A stretch of DNA of 64,000 nucleotides from Mesorhizobium ciceri WSM4083 (GCF_000519305.1 NZ_KI912610.1:1470368-1534367), one strand, 5' to 3'. Shown: positions 43,821 to 52,500, counted from the first letter of the stretch. Notes: a model not told the origin generated them from the sequence alone. Program-made: numbers and translations.

Positions 43821-44200
43821 GCCTGTGCATCCTGGCCGCTGGCAAGACGGTAACGCTCTCCGTCGCCGCCTTCACGCTGTCCTGGACGCATTCGGTGGAA
43901 GGGACGCGCTGGCAGGAGGACTGGAAGGTCACGCCTTCCGGCCTGCAGCTGGTCGAGGCGCGGATCAAGGGCTCGGGTGCGGGCATGGAGCCACCGGAAG
44001 GCGCGGTGCTGAAGAATGGCTGGTGGATCTACGCGCCTGATGTCGGTCCACAGCGGCGCGTCGTGCTCGCCGCCTCCGGCGCAACCGGTGACGGCTGGAC
44101 GCTGTGCACGGTTCAGGGCTGCCTTGAACTGGGCAAGACGGCCGGCGATACGATCGCGCTGGAGCCGTGCGGATCCACCGGTTCGAGCCAGCCGCGATAG
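43817..44200 (+). CDS. DUF1850 protein, TRAP-TAXI associated
   Basis: A 127-residue protein typical of DUF1850, which is often the third gene of TRAP-TAXI operons. It starts MSLCILAAGKTVTLSVAAFTL, then LSWTHSVEGTRWQEDW with a conserved Trp/His region and ends in a Gly-rich tail. The N-terminus is hydrophobic enough for an export signal or a membrane anchor. ATG 43817 overlaps the permease stop (ATGA). Function unknown, likely an accessory factor. Confidence 0.85.
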   Translation: MSLCILAAGKTVTLSVAAFTLSWTHSVEGTRWQEDWKVTPSGLQLVEARIKGSGAGMEPPEGAVLKNGWWIYAPDVGPQRRVVLAASGATGDGWTLCTVQGCLELGKTAGDTIALEPCGSTGSSQPR

Positions 44201-44249
44201 CGTACGATCAATGCGCTGAGCGGCGGCTCGTTCTCCAGCAGCCACATCC

Positions 44250-44711
44250 TCAGCCAAGGAACCGTTCCCGCAGCTCGGGTGCGGGGATTTCGCAGCTGTC
44301 CTTCTTGCCGAACAGCGCGTAGCGGTTCTTTGCAACGCGATCATAGAGCCAGTCGCGTAACGGGCGCGGCAGCAGCAGCAAAGCCTTCATCGCCCGCCAC
44401 GGCCAGCCGAGTTCCGACATGACGGCGACGAAGCTGTCGAGCCGCGTGAAGGCGACGCCGTCGATCAGGACGAGGTTGGTTTCGTAAGAGTCCGTGCGCA
44501 GTCCATGCTTCCGGAACAGCGTTTCACCGAAGGGCGACTGCGCGGTGGCGAAGCGGAAACGGCCTTGGCGGTCGAGCCTGACCACCATGCGCACGAAGCC
44601 GGAGCAGAGCACACAGACGCCATCGAAAACGATCAATGAATGGCGTGAGCCGAGAACTGTTTCAGGGGGAGGATCTGACTGGGGTCGACTGGGTTGGGAA
44701 TGCTCGGTCAC
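44250..44711 (-). CDS. DCC (thiol-disulfide oxidoreductase-like, DUF393) family protein
   Basis: A 153-residue protein with the motif IVFDGVCVLCSGF (CVLC pair, residues about 33-36) and the C-terminal YALFGKKDSC. The DCC family has a thioredoxin-like fold and a predicted redox role, and the substrate is unknown. GTG 44711 follows GAGG by five bases. It converges on the DUF1850 gene with 49 bp between. Confidence 0.88.
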   Translation of the reverse strand: MTEHSQPSRPQSDPPPETVLGSRHSLIVFDGVCVLCSGFVRMVVRLDRQGRFRFATAQSPFGETLFRKHGLRTDSYETNLVLIDGVAFTRLDSFVAVMSELGWPWRAMKALLLLPRPLRDWLYDRVAKNRYALFGKKDSCEIPAPELRERFLG

Positions 44712-45409
44712 GCTGGCCTCGGCTGCTCGTGTCCTATGACACTAAGCCAGCCAGCGATCGCATCAAAGCCGTGGCGTTATCGCACGGCGCCTGTCGGCGA
44801 GAACGGGACGCTCGGCGCGATAGGTGGTGGCGCGGGTAGAGGCGGCCGGCCTGCAGATCCTGCTGTTGTGGCGATTTTCGAAAGCCATGATCAGTGCGCG
44901 CCCAGCGAGTTGCCGCGACGGGCGCAAGCAGGGCCGGGGCCGCGCATGTAATAGCGCTCGGGCCGATAGGTCGGCGCGACGAATTCGCGAATGGCGGCGG
45001 CATAGCCGATGAGGTGCGCGAGGAAGTTCATTACCCTTGTCCCTGTCCCGATTTTCGGATGTCCCTTCCGAATTGCGGTCATCATAGCGTCGAGGCGTGA
45101 ATAGTCGGTGAACGTGATGTTAATATCTGGTCGAAAATGCCTTGCTTCGTGGCTGGATTGCGGCTGATTCGGGGTCTTTCGGTGCAGTTGGCCGGCATTC
45201 CGGCCAATGTGACTTTTGCATCACATATGTTTCGTTTGAATGTCGCCTGCGCGCGGTTCTGTTTCAACTTTTGTGGCGTCCGCGAAATTTCCATGCTGGG
45301 GGCCAGAACCACTCAGGCGGCCCTTGGAATCCAGACCGGCGCCGGAGCGCGGAACTGGAGCGCGGTCTGTCCGTTCTCACCTGCATCTGGTTCTGGAAGG
45401 GAAGATATC
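44712..45409. other. 698-bp gap with no convincing gene
   Basis: The sequence between the DCC gene and ku holds no clear coding region. The best candidate is a minus-strand frame from 45031 to 44891 (46 codons, MNFLAHLIGYAAAIREF.., ending LGAH) preceded by a weak AAGG; see its own entry. Several other frames of 60-90 codons are low-complexity and overlap one another. No tRNA, palindrome or IS end is visible. Regulatory sequence for ku presumably lies in the last 150 bp. Confidence 0.5.
44891..45031 (-). CDS. Possible 46-residue protein, low confidence
   Basis: An open frame on the minus strand from ATG 45031 to the stop at 44891-44893 encodes MNFLAHLIGYAAAIREFVAP.., then YRPERYYMRGPGP and a Cys/Arg-rich end. 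There is no recognised domain. The AAGG four bases before the ATG is a weak ribosome-binding site. A basic YMRGPGP motif and an N-terminal amphipathic helix are its only distinctive traits. Confidence 0.3.
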   Translation of the reverse strand: MNFLAHLIGYAAAIREFVAPTYRPERYYMRGPGPACARRGNSLGAH

Positions 45410-46279
45410 ATGGCGCCGCGTCCGGCCTGGAAAGGCTATTTGAAGCTTTCGCTGGTCACCTGTGCCGTCGAACTGACCAATGTCGTCACCCACACGGAGC
45501 GGGTGTCGTTTCGCATTCTCAACCGCAAGACCGGCAACACGGTGAAGCGGCTCTATGTCGACGCCGAAACAGGCAAGCCTCTGGAGGAGGATGACGAGAT
45601 CAAGGGCTATGAACTCGACGACGGCGATTTCATCCATATCGAGGAAGACGAGATCGAGGCGGTGCAGATCGAATCCTCGCACACGATGGCGCTCGACGGT
45701 TTCGTCGACAAAGCTTCGATCCAGCAGATCTATCTCGATACGCCCTATTATGTCGCCCCGGCCGACAAGGTGTCGGAAGAAGCGTTCGCCGTCATTCGGG
45801 ACGCGATGGCGGGCAAGAAGATGGCCGGGTTGGCGCGTATCGTGCTCTATCGACGCGAACGGCCGGTGGTTATCGAGCCGCTCGGCAAAGGCATGGTGCT
45901 GACGACGCTGCGCTACGACAACACGGTGCGCCAACCGGACACCGTCTTCGGCGACATCGAGTCGGTGAAGACCGATCAGGAGATGACCGACCTCGCCGAG
46001 TTGATCATCGACAAGAAGAAGACGAAGTTCGATCCCTCGAAATTTGACGACAAATACGAGGACGCGCTGCTGGAACTGATCCGCGCCAAGAAGGCTGGCC
46101 ACAAGGCGCCTAAGGCCAAGGCGGCGCCCAAGCCTTCCAATGTCGTCAATCTGTTCGACGCGCTGAAGAAGAGCCTGTCGGATTCCGGATCATCGAAAAC
46201 GTCTTCGTCGGCGAAAGCCAAGCCGGCGGCCAAACGCGCCAAGCCGAAAGCCGGCGCGCCAAAACGCAAATCGGCCTGA
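45410..46279 (+). CDS. ku: Non-homologous end-joining DNA-end-binding protein Ku
   Basis: A 289-residue bacterial Ku homodimer subunit that binds double-strand breaks and recruits LigD. The N-terminus MAPRPAWKGYLKLSLVTCAV is conserved, as is DDGDFIHIEEDEIEAV; the Ku beta-barrel ends near residue 230, and a Lys/Ala-rich tail (KAKPAAKRAKPKAGAPKRK) follows, as in other rhizobial Ku proteins. ATG 45410 follows GAAGGGAAG. It is 12 bp upstream of ligD, so both are one operon. Confidence 0.96.
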   Translation: MAPRPAWKGYLKLSLVTCAVELTNVVTHTERVSFRILNRKTGNTVKRLYVDAETGKPLEEDDEIKGYELDDGDFIHIEEDEIEAVQIESSHTMALDGFVDKASIQQIYLDTPYYVAPADKVSEEAFAVIRDAMAGKKMAGLARIVLYRRERPVVIEPLGKGMVLTTLRYDNTVRQPDTVFGDIESVKTDQEMTDLAELIIDKKKTKFDPSKFDDKYEDALLELIRAKKAGHKAPKAKAAPKPSNVVNLFDALKKSLSDSGSSKTSSSAKAKPAAKRAKPKAGAPKRKSA

Positions 46280-46291
46280 GGACACCAACGA

Positions 46292-48808
46292 ATGGCCAGC
46301 CTAGAACAATATCACTCCAAGCGCGATTTCAAGAAAACCGCCGAACCGGCCGGCAAGGTCGCCCGGACCAAGAAGAGCGAGGCGGGCGGCATCTTCGTCA
46401 TCCACAAGCATGCCGCGACGCGGCTGCATTACGATCTGCGGCTCGAGCATGACGGCGTGCTGTGGAGCTGGGCGGTGACGCGCGGCCCGAGCCTTGATCC
46501 GCATGAGAAGCGACTGGCCGTGCATGTCGAGGATCACCCGATCGACTATGCGCCGTTCGAGGGCACCATTCCCAAAGGCGAATATGGCGGCGGTTCGGTC
46601 ATCGTCTGGGACGAGGGCACCTGGACCCCCGAGATCGACCCGGCGAAGGCGATGAAGAAGGGCCATATCAGCTTCGAGCTCAAGGGACACAAGCTGCATG
46701 GTCTCTGGCACCTGGTGCGGCTGAAACCCCGCGCGGGTGAAAAGCGCGACAACTGGCTGCTGATCAAGTCGGACGATGCCGCTGCGCGTCCGGGCGAGGA
46801 CATCCTCAAGGAGGCGCCGGAATCGGTGAAGTCAGGCCTGACCATCGAGGAGGTCGGCGAGGGCAAGACCGCGAAGGGTGAGAAGCCGAAGGTCTGGCAT
46901 TCCAACAAGCCGGCCGCCGGCAAGACGAAGGCCGCGGGCAAGAAACTCGACTTCATCGAGCCGCAGCTGGCCACGCTGGAGCGCGATGCGCCGCCGGGCA
47001 AGGACTGGCTGCATGAGGTGAAGTTCGACGGCTATCGCATGCAGGCACAGATAGCCGGCACCGACGTGCGGCTGCTGACCCGCACCGGCCTCGACTGGAC
47101 GAAGAAATTCGGCGGCGAGATCGTCGCGGAGCTGGCCGGGCTGAAGTGCAGCGACGCCATCATCGATGGCGAGGTGGTCGTGCTGGCCGACAGCGGCGTC
47201 TCGTCTTTCGCGCTGTTGCAGCAGGATCTGTCGGCGAAACGGACAAATCGCTTCATCTATTACGTATTCGATCTGATGCGCCTCGATGGACGGGATTTGC
47301 GCCGCGAGCCGCTGGTCGAGCGTAAGCAGGCCTTGCAGGATTTACTCGGCAAGCAGTCCGACAATCCGGCGGTCCGCTTCAGCGACCACTTTTCCGAACC
47401 CGGCAAGATCATGCTGGAGCATGCCTGCCGTATGGGCCTGGAAGGCGTCGTCTCCAAGCGTGCCGATGCCCCCTATCGCAGCGGCCGCGGCCCAACCTGG
47501 GTGAAGTCGAAATGCACGGCGCGGCAGGAATTCGTCATTGGCGGCTACCTGCCGTCGGACAAGACCGGGCGCGGACTGCGCTCGATCCTCGTCGGCTTCC
47601 ACGAGGGCGGCAAGCTGCATTATGCCGGCCGCGTCGGCACTGGTTTCTCCGGCAAGGGCGCCAATGAGCTGAAGACAAAGCTGGACGCGCTGACGGCAAA
47701 ATCATCGCCGTTCGATGCGGCCGTGCCGAAGGGCAAGGGCCTGGTCTGGGTCAAGCCCGAACTTGTCGGCGAAGTGGAGTTTCGCAGCTGGACCTCGGAC
47801 CGTATAATACGCCACGCCTCGTTCCAGGGATTGCGCGAGGACAAGCCGGCGGAGGAAGTCGTGCAGGAAAAGCCCAAAGCGTCGACAGGCAAGCCATCGA
47901 CAGGCAAGAGCACGGCCAAGCCGGCATCGGGTGGCAAAGCCGCCGGATCGATGACGACCACGGTAAAACTCTCGCATCCCGACAAGCTGCTGTGGCCGGA
48001 CGAAAACATCTCCAAGCAAGGCCTGCTCGACCATTACGCGCAGGTGTGGCCGCGCATGGAACAGTTTGTCGTCAACCGGCCGCTCAGCCTGGTGCGGGCG
48101 CCGGACGGCGTCGGCGGCCAGCGTTTCTTCCAGAAACATGCCTCGGCCGGCATGAGCGACAAGATCGCGCGCATGAAGGATCCGACCGACGGCGAGGAGA
48201 TCCTTTACATCCGGGATTTCGATGGTGTCGCCGCATTGGTCCAATATGGCGTGGTCGAGATCCACATCTGGGGCTGCACGATCGATGAGATCGAAAAGCC
48301 CGACCAGATCATCTTCGATCTCGATCCCGATGAAGGCGTCGACGTGAAGGCGGTCCGCGAGGCGGCACTCGATATCAGGGGCAAGCTCGACGAGCTGTCG
48401 CTGCCGAATTTCGTCAAGACCTCGGGCGGCAAGGGTTTTCACGTCATGGTGCCGCTTAGACCAGCGGCGGATTGGGAGGAGGTCAAAACCTTCGCCCATG
48501 ATTTTGCCCGTGCGCTGGAGCAGGGTGCCCCCGACCGCTACACGGCGACGCTGTCGAAAAAAGCGCGCACGGGAAAGATCTTCGTCGACTATCTGCGCAA
48601 TGGCAGGGGCTCGACGACGGTCGCGCCCTATTCGTCACGCGCCAAGAAGGGCGCCACCGTGTCGATGCCGGTGACCTGGCCAGAGATCGAGGCCGGCTTG
48701 GCGCCGAACGCTTTCCCGATCGGCGACAAGACGACGCTGAAACAGCTGGCGAAAGCCGATCCGTGGTCGGATTTCTTTAAGCAGGGCAAGGCTCTGAGGC
48801 GGGGTTAA
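46292..48808 (+). CDS. ligD: DNA ligase D (PE-ligase-polymerase)
   Basis: An 838-residue NHEJ ligase with domain order 3'-phosphoesterase (residues about 30-150, HKHAATRLHYDLRLEHDG), ATP-dependent ligase (nucleotidylated Lys in EVKFDGYRM, about 244; HYAGRVGTGF in the oligonucleotide-binding part) and primase-polymerase (about 550-838; IIFDLDPDEGVD holds the metal Asp pair). This order differs from the mycobacterial one and matches Pseudomonas and rhizobia. A Lys/Ser/Thr-rich linker near residues 520-550 joins ligase and polymerase. It partners with the ku gene upstream. Confidence 0.96.
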   Translation: MASLEQYHSKRDFKKTAEPAGKVARTKKSEAGGIFVIHKHAATRLHYDLRLEHDGVLWSWAVTRGPSLDPHEKRLAVHVEDHPIDYAPFEGTIPKGEYGGGSVIVWDEGTWTPEIDPAKAMKKGHISFELKGHKLHGLWHLVRLKPRAGEKRDNWLLIKSDDAAARPGEDILKEAPESVKSGLTIEEVGEGKTAKGEKPKVWHSNKPAAGKTKAAGKKLDFIEPQLATLERDAPPGKDWLHEVKFDGYRMQAQIAGTDVRLLTRTGLDWTKKFGGEIVAELAGLKCSDAIIDGEVVVLADSGVSSFALLQQDLSAKRTNRFIYYVFDLMRLDGRDLRREPLVERKQALQDLLGKQSDNPAVRFSDHFSEPGKIMLEHACRMGLEGVVSKRADAPYRSGRGPTWVKSKCTARQEFVIGGYLPSDKTGRGLRSILVGFHEGGKLHYAGRVGTGFSGKGANELKTKLDALTAKSSPFDAAVPKGKGLVWVKPELVGEVEFRSWTSDRIIRHASFQGLREDKPAEEVVQEKPKASTGKPSTGKSTAKPASGGKAAGSMTTTVKLSHPDKLLWPDENISKQGLLDHYAQVWPRMEQFVVNRPLSLVRAPDGVGGQRFFQKHASAGMSDKIARMKDPTDGEEILYIRDFDGVAALVQYGVVEIHIWGCTIDEIEKPDQIIFDLDPDEGVDVKAVREAALDIRGKLDELSLPNFVKTSGGKGFHVMVPLRPAADWEEVKTFAHDFARALEQGAPDRYTATLSKKARTGKIFVDYLRNGRGSTTVAPYSSRAKKGATVSMPVTWPEIEAGLAPNAFPIGDKTTLKQLAKADPWSDFFKQGKALRRG

Positions 48809-48820
48809 CGCTTCGCCCGT

Positions 48821-49495
48821 TCAGGACAGAAACGCCCTCTCAAACGCCTGCCTACCCGGCGGCGAGAAGATCACCGCCCGGCTGTCCTTTTCGCGGCGCG
48901 CCCATTTCTCGGCAAGGGTCTTGTCGAGGATGGCTGCGCCCAGCGTGCCGGCGAGATGCGAGCGGCGCACGCTCCAGTCGAGGCAGGCGCGGCACACCGG
49001 CCGGCGCGGCTTGGTATAAACGTCGATGCCGATCGCTGCGAAATGCGATGCCGCCGATGGCCCGAGCCTGATCTCTTGTTCGTCGCGGACCAGTACGTTC
49101 TTGGCGACGAGCCTATCGAGCATCGCCACCGCCTGCTCGCCGGCGAGGTGATCGTAGCAGACGCGCGCCACACGCATCGCGCCATCGCGTGGACCCGGCC
49201 GCACGCGCTGCGGCCCAACAGACGCCGCGACACCGGTGATGGCTTCGATCATGCCGGCCACCTGCGGTCCGGCGAGGCCGTAATAGCGATGCCGGCCCTG
49301 GCTTGCCACCGTGAGCAGCCCACCTTCCATCAGTTTGCCCAGGTGCGAGCTGGCAGTCGGCAGCGAAACGCCGGCCTCGAGCGCCAGTTCGCTCGCCGTC
49401 AGCGCCGTGCCGCCCATCAGGGCGTTCAGCATGTTTGCCCGTGCCGGGTCGCCGACCAGGCTGGCGATGCGGGCGATGTCGGGTCCTTCACGCAT
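48821..49495 (-). CDS. ArsR-type helix-turn-helix regulator with C-terminal extension
   Basis: A 224-residue regulator. The N-terminal 90 residues are an ArsR-type winged helix (LVGDPARANMLNALMGG, LTASELALEAGVSLPTASSHL, RHRYYGLAGPQ). The C-terminal 120 residues contain Cys at about 125 and CRACLDWSVRRSHLAG, which may bind an effector or metal. It converges on ligD (12 bp) and is divergent from the DUF1127 gene, 68 bp away, which it may control. Confidence 0.86.
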   Translation of the reverse strand: MREGPDIARIASLVGDPARANMLNALMGGTALTASELALEAGVSLPTASSHLGKLMEGGLLTVASQGRHRYYGLAGPQVAGMIEAITGVAASVGPQRVRPGPRDGAMRVARVCYDHLAGEQAVAMLDRLVAKNVLVRDEQEIRLGPSAASHFAAIGIDVYTKPRRPVCRACLDWSVRRSHLAGTLGAAILDKTLAEKWARREKDSRAVIFSPPGRQAFERAFLS

Positions 49496-49563
49496 AGTTC
49501 GTTCCTCATCGAAGCGTTCTTGTCAGGTAACCACTATTCTCCGGTGAGATCAAGGAGACGACG

Positions 49564-49779
49564 ATGCCCGCACGATCCGCTTTCCCCGCAGCCCCACTTC
49601 CCCACCGCCGATCGTTCCCGTTCGTCACCTGGCTTCGCTCGCGGCTGCTGGCCCGCTGGTATGACCGCCATTTGCAGCGTCTCGACCTGGTCGAGATCGA
49701 CGATCACCTGCTGAGCGATCTTGGCCTGACGCGGCGAGACGTGCGCCGCGAATGCGCGAAGTCTTTCTGGCAGCCCTAG
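49564..49779 (+). CDS. DUF1127 small Arg-rich protein
   Basis: A 71-residue protein with a C-terminal DUF1127 segment (LDLVEIDDHLLSDLGLTRRDVRRE). Proteins of this kind are short regulatory or RNA-linked proteins in alphaproteobacteria. GGAGACG lies just before ATG 49564. It is divergent from the ArsR gene and followed by NIPSNAP/ABM genes. Confidence 0.85.
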   Translation: MPARSAFPAAPLPHRRSFPFVTWLRSRLLARWYDRHLQRLDLVEIDDHLLSDLGLTRRDVRRECAKSFWQP

Positions 49780-49843
49780 CAGACCAGACGACACAATTTT
49801 TCGACGCCGCTCGAACTATCGACGCAAACCCGAGGAGACCACA

Positions 49844-50176
49844 ATGACCATCACCTGCTTCATCCGCTACGAGATCGACCCGTTCGGCAAGGCGGCTTTC
49901 GAGGAGTATGCGCGCAACTGGGGCCAGGCCATTCCACGCTGCGGTGCCGATCTAATCGGTTACTACGCGCCGCATGAGGGCTCGGCGACGACCGCCTATG
50001 CCGCCTACAACATCGACAGCCTGGCCGCCTACGAAGCCTATCGCGCCCGGCTTGCCGCCGATCCCGCCGGCAAGGCAAACTACGAATTCGCCAAGCGCGA
50101 GAGATTCATCCTGAAGGAGGATCGCATGTTCCTGAAACTGGCCTCCGGCCCGCACGCGAAACTGGTGCTGCCGTGA
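49844..50176 (+). CDS. NIPSNAP family protein
   Basis: A 110-residue NIPSNAP-type dimeric alpha/beta barrel: MTITCFIRYEIDPFGKAAFEEYA, YYAPHEG and AYRARLAADPAGKANYEFA are the family hallmarks. The function is unknown; members occur near monooxygenases. GAGGAG precedes ATG 49844. It overlaps the ABM gene by four bases (GTGA), which indicates coupling. Confidence 0.9.
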   Translation: MTITCFIRYEIDPFGKAAFEEYARNWGQAIPRCGADLIGYYAPHEGSATTAYAAYNIDSLAAYEAYRARLAADPAGKANYEFAKRERFILKEDRMFLKLASGPHAKLVLP

Positions 50177-50517
50177 TTGCCGTCATCTTCGAGGTCGAGC
50201 CGGCGGAGGACCGGCGCGATGCCTATCTGAGCATCGCCGCCGACTTGCGCCCGCTGCTCGACGGCATCGACGGCTTTCTCTCCATCGAGCGTTTCCAGAG
50301 CCTGGCCGATCCGAACCGCATCCTGTCGCTGTCGTTCTGGCGAGATGAGGAAGCCGTGAAGGCCTGGCGCAACACCGAGGAACACCGGCAGGCGCAGAAG
50401 GCCGGCCGTGGCGGCATCTTTGCCGGCTACCGATTGCGCATCGCCCATGTCGTGAGGGACTATGGGCTGACGGAAAGGGACGAGGCACCTGGGGATAGCC
50501 GGGCGGTGAATGGGTGA
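50173..50517 (+). CDS. Antibiotic biosynthesis monooxygenase (ABM) family protein
   Basis: A 114-residue ABM/dimeric alpha-beta barrel protein: MIAVIFEVEPAEDRRDAYLS, GIDGFLSIERFQSLADP and LSFWRDEEAVKAWRNTEEH carry the conserved Trp/His pattern. Its activity is not predictable. GTG 50173 overlaps the NIPSNAP stop. The C-terminal tail ends in a repeat-rich region. Confidence 0.88.
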   Translation: MIAVIFEVEPAEDRRDAYLSIAADLRPLLDGIDGFLSIERFQSLADPNRILSLSFWRDEEAVKAWRNTEEHRQAQKAGRGGIFAGYRLRIAHVVRDYGLTERDEAPGDSRAVNG

Positions 50518-50529
50518 GTGGCAAGTTTC

Positions 50530-50716
50530 TTCCTTCTCCCCCTGTGGGAGAAGGTGTCGCCGCAGGCGACGGATGAGGGGTGTTCCAGCTTGGCGGAAAC
50601 CTTCGTCTAAAACGGATACGCAAAGGTAGGCAATCACCGTCTCACTCCGCTGGAACACCCCTCATCCGTCTCGGCGCTGCGCGCCGATCCACCTTCCCCC
50701 ACAAGGGGGGAAGGGA
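50530..50716. repeat. Composite palindromic repeat, 'CTTCTCCCCC' family
   Basis: Two units lie head to head: 50530-50589 (CCTTCTCCCCCTGTGGGAGA, then a GTCGCCGCAGGCGAC palindrome and GGATGAGGGGTGTTCCAGC) and 50648-50716 (GCTGGAACACCCCTCATCCG, GGCGCTGCGCGCC, CCTTCCCCCACAAGGGGGGA). The ends are inverted repeats of each other. It separates the ABM gene from mbfA (convergent). Confidence 0.8.
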
Positions 50717-50721
50717 AAAAG

Positions 50722-51705
50722 CTACGCATTCCCGATCAGCACGCCGGCCGCGAACACCAGGGCGCCGCCCAGCACCACCTGGAAGGCGGCGCGCAGGAAG
50801 GGCGTCTGCATGTAGCGGTTCTGGACAAAGGCGATCGCCCACAATTCGAAGAACACCACCACCGCGGCAACCCCGGTGGCCGTCCAGAAATGCGGAATGA
50901 CATAGGGGAGCGCGTGTCCGAGACCGCCCAGCGTCGTCATGATGCCGACGGTCAGACCGCGCTTGATCGGCGAGCCGCGGCCCGACAGCTTGCCGTCGTC
51001 TGAAGCGACTTCGGTGAAGCCCATCGAAATGCCGGCGCCGATCGAGGCGGCAAGCCCGACCAAAAGCGTCTGCCAGGTGTCATGCGTGGCAAAGGCGGCG
51101 GCAAAGATCGGCGCCAGGGTGGACACCGATCCGTCCATCAGCCCGGCCAGCCCTGGTTGCACATAGGTGAGGATGAACTGGCGCTGCTCGGCGGCGGTCT
51201 CTTCATCCTTCACTTCGCCCGGCACATGTTTCTGCTCCAGCCGCTGCGCCAAGGTCTCATGGCCCAGTTCGGCCACCGCCAGATCATCAAGCAGTTTTCG
51301 CGTCGAAGCATCTGCCGTGCGCTTGGCCGCCTCGACATAGAAAAGGTAGGCTTGCCGCTCCATCGCCTCGGCCTGGCTGCGCACGTGCTCGATGCCGAGC
51401 GGCCGGACCAGCCAGTCGGGCTTGCGCTCGTAATAGCCCTTCACATGTTCGCGCCGGATCAGCGGAATGCGCTCGCCGAAACGCTTGCGGAAAAGCTCGA
51501 TCAGCGCATCGCGATGGCCATCCTCTTCCTCGGCCATTTCCTCGAACACTTTTGCCGATTGCGGGAAGTTTTCCGTCAGCCCGTCGGCATAGGCCCGGTA
51601 AATGCGACCGTCATCCTCCTCGGAGGAAATGGCCAGCGCCAGGATCTCCTGTTCGGAGAGCGATTCGAAGGCGCGGCGGCCGAAGCCGAAAACACGGGAA
51701 AGCAT
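50722..51705 (-). CDS. mbfA: Membrane-bound ferritin iron exporter MbfA
   Basis: A 327-residue protein with an N-terminal ferritin-like helical domain (to about residue 160; Glu/His-rich FEEMAEEEDGH and ERQAYLFYVEAA) and a C-terminal VIT1/CCC1-type membrane domain of five helices (GLAGLMDGSVSTLAPIFAAA, GAGISMGFTEVASDDG). Homologues in Bradyrhizobium and Agrobacterium export iron and protect against iron and peroxide. They are repressed by Irr, and a perfect Irr box lies 10 bp upstream here, so it is probably iron-regulated. Confidence 0.94.
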   Translation of the reverse strand: MLSRVFGFGRRAFESLSEQEILALAISSEEDDGRIYRAYADGLTENFPQSAKVFEEMAEEEDGHRDALIELFRKRFGERIPLIRREHVKGYYERKPDWLVRPLGIEHVRSQAEAMERQAYLFYVEAAKRTADASTRKLLDDLAVAELGHETLAQRLEQKHVPGEVKDEETAAEQRQFILTYVQPGLAGLMDGSVSTLAPIFAAAFATHDTWQTLLVGLAASIGAGISMGFTEVASDDGKLSGRGSPIKRGLTVGIMTTLGGLGHALPYVIPHFWTATGVAAVVVFFELWAIAFVQNRYMQTPFLRAAFQVVLGGALVFAAGVLIGNA

Positions 51706-51715
51706 GAGGAATTCA

Positions 51716-51744
51716 CCCTAGTTTAGAATAGTTCTAAACTAGGG
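51716..51744. promoter_or_regulatory. Irr box (iron control element) upstream of mbfA
   Basis: A 29-bp perfect palindrome, CCCTAGTTTAGAA-TAG-TTCTAAACTAGGG (13 + 3 + 13). Its centre TTTAGAA-N3-TTCTAAA matches the alphaproteobacterial Irr/ICE consensus. It begins 10 bp upstream of the mbfA ATG, where binding would block transcription. Confidence 0.9.
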
Positions 51745-51881
51745 TTTTGAACGCCTTCGGTCAATTGCGCGCTTGGGTCGCGGTCAAGAATTGTTGAAGC
51801 CCCGCGCCCGCGGTGACCCTTCATTATCAGTAAATGTTCACCTATATCGCTGGACTCAAGCTAAGAACAAGGAACCGGCAG

Positions 51882-52205
51882 ATGACGGCAAAACAGCCTC
51901 CGCACCCCTATGATCCCAAGCCCGTTCTCGATCTCATCGCCAGCATCGAGGCCGACCTGCAACGCCTGAAGGGGCTGGTCGAGCAGCAGGTCGAGAAATT
52001 CGATCCCGCCAACCCGCACAACAAGGCGCCGGACGGCAAACTGACCGAGGAGGGCGTCGAGTGCTGCTACCGCATGTTCGACGAGGGCAAGTCGCGCTAT
52101 TCGGTCGCCCAGCAGATGAAGATCTCGTTTGCCGCCGCCAGCCACCGGTTCAACAACTGGCGCAAGCTGGGTGGGGGCAAGAGGCAGAGGACTTTGCTCG
52201 GCTGA
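51882..52205 (+). CDS. Conserved-type protein with HTH-like C-terminus, unknown
   Basis: A 107-residue protein starting MTAKQPPHPYDPKPVLDLIA. The C-terminal half (VECCYRMFDEGKSRYSVAQQ, MKISFAAASHRFNNWRKLGG) looks like a helix-turn-helix. No family is recognised. AAGGA lies nine bases before ATG 51882; an ATG at 51834 would add 16 less conserved residues. It is 137 bp from the divergent mbfA/Irr box. Confidence 0.65.
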   Translation: MTAKQPPHPYDPKPVLDLIASIEADLQRLKGLVEQQVEKFDPANPHNKAPDGKLTEEGVECCYRMFDEGKSRYSVAQQMKISFAAASHRFNNWRKLGGGKRQRTLLG

Positions 52206-52228
52206 ACATGGGGGATGTCTGCGGGCCA

Positions 52229-52386
52229 GCGCCCCCCTCTGTCCTACCGGACATCTCCCCCTCAAGGGGGGAGATTGGCAGCTTCGGCGTCCCGCTCACT
52301 TTGCAGCGTTAATAGGTGGCGAAGTCGACTGAGTGCGTAATCTCCCCCCTCGAGGGGGAGATGGCCGGCAGGCCAGAGGGGGGCGT
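52229..52386. repeat. Composite palindromic repeat, 'CTCGAGGGGGAGAT' family, copy 2
   Basis: Two head-to-head units: 52229-52280 (CCCCCCTCTGTCCTACCGGA, CATCTCCCCCTCAAGGGGGG, AGATTGG) and 52338-52386 (ATCTCCCCCCTCGAGGGGGA, GATGGCCGGCAGGCCAGAGG). They match copy 1 at 6389-6545. They fill most of the 295 bp between the HTH-like gene and the threonine dehydratase gene. Confidence 0.8.
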
Positions 52387-52500
52387 GCCGCCGTGGCGTT
52401 GCCAGTTGCCCCGCCAAACTTTGTAACGCTCACATTTTTTCATTGGTGCGCCACATCTGTTTGCGGGCATCATGGAAAGACCCTGTCCACTGGACTTCAC

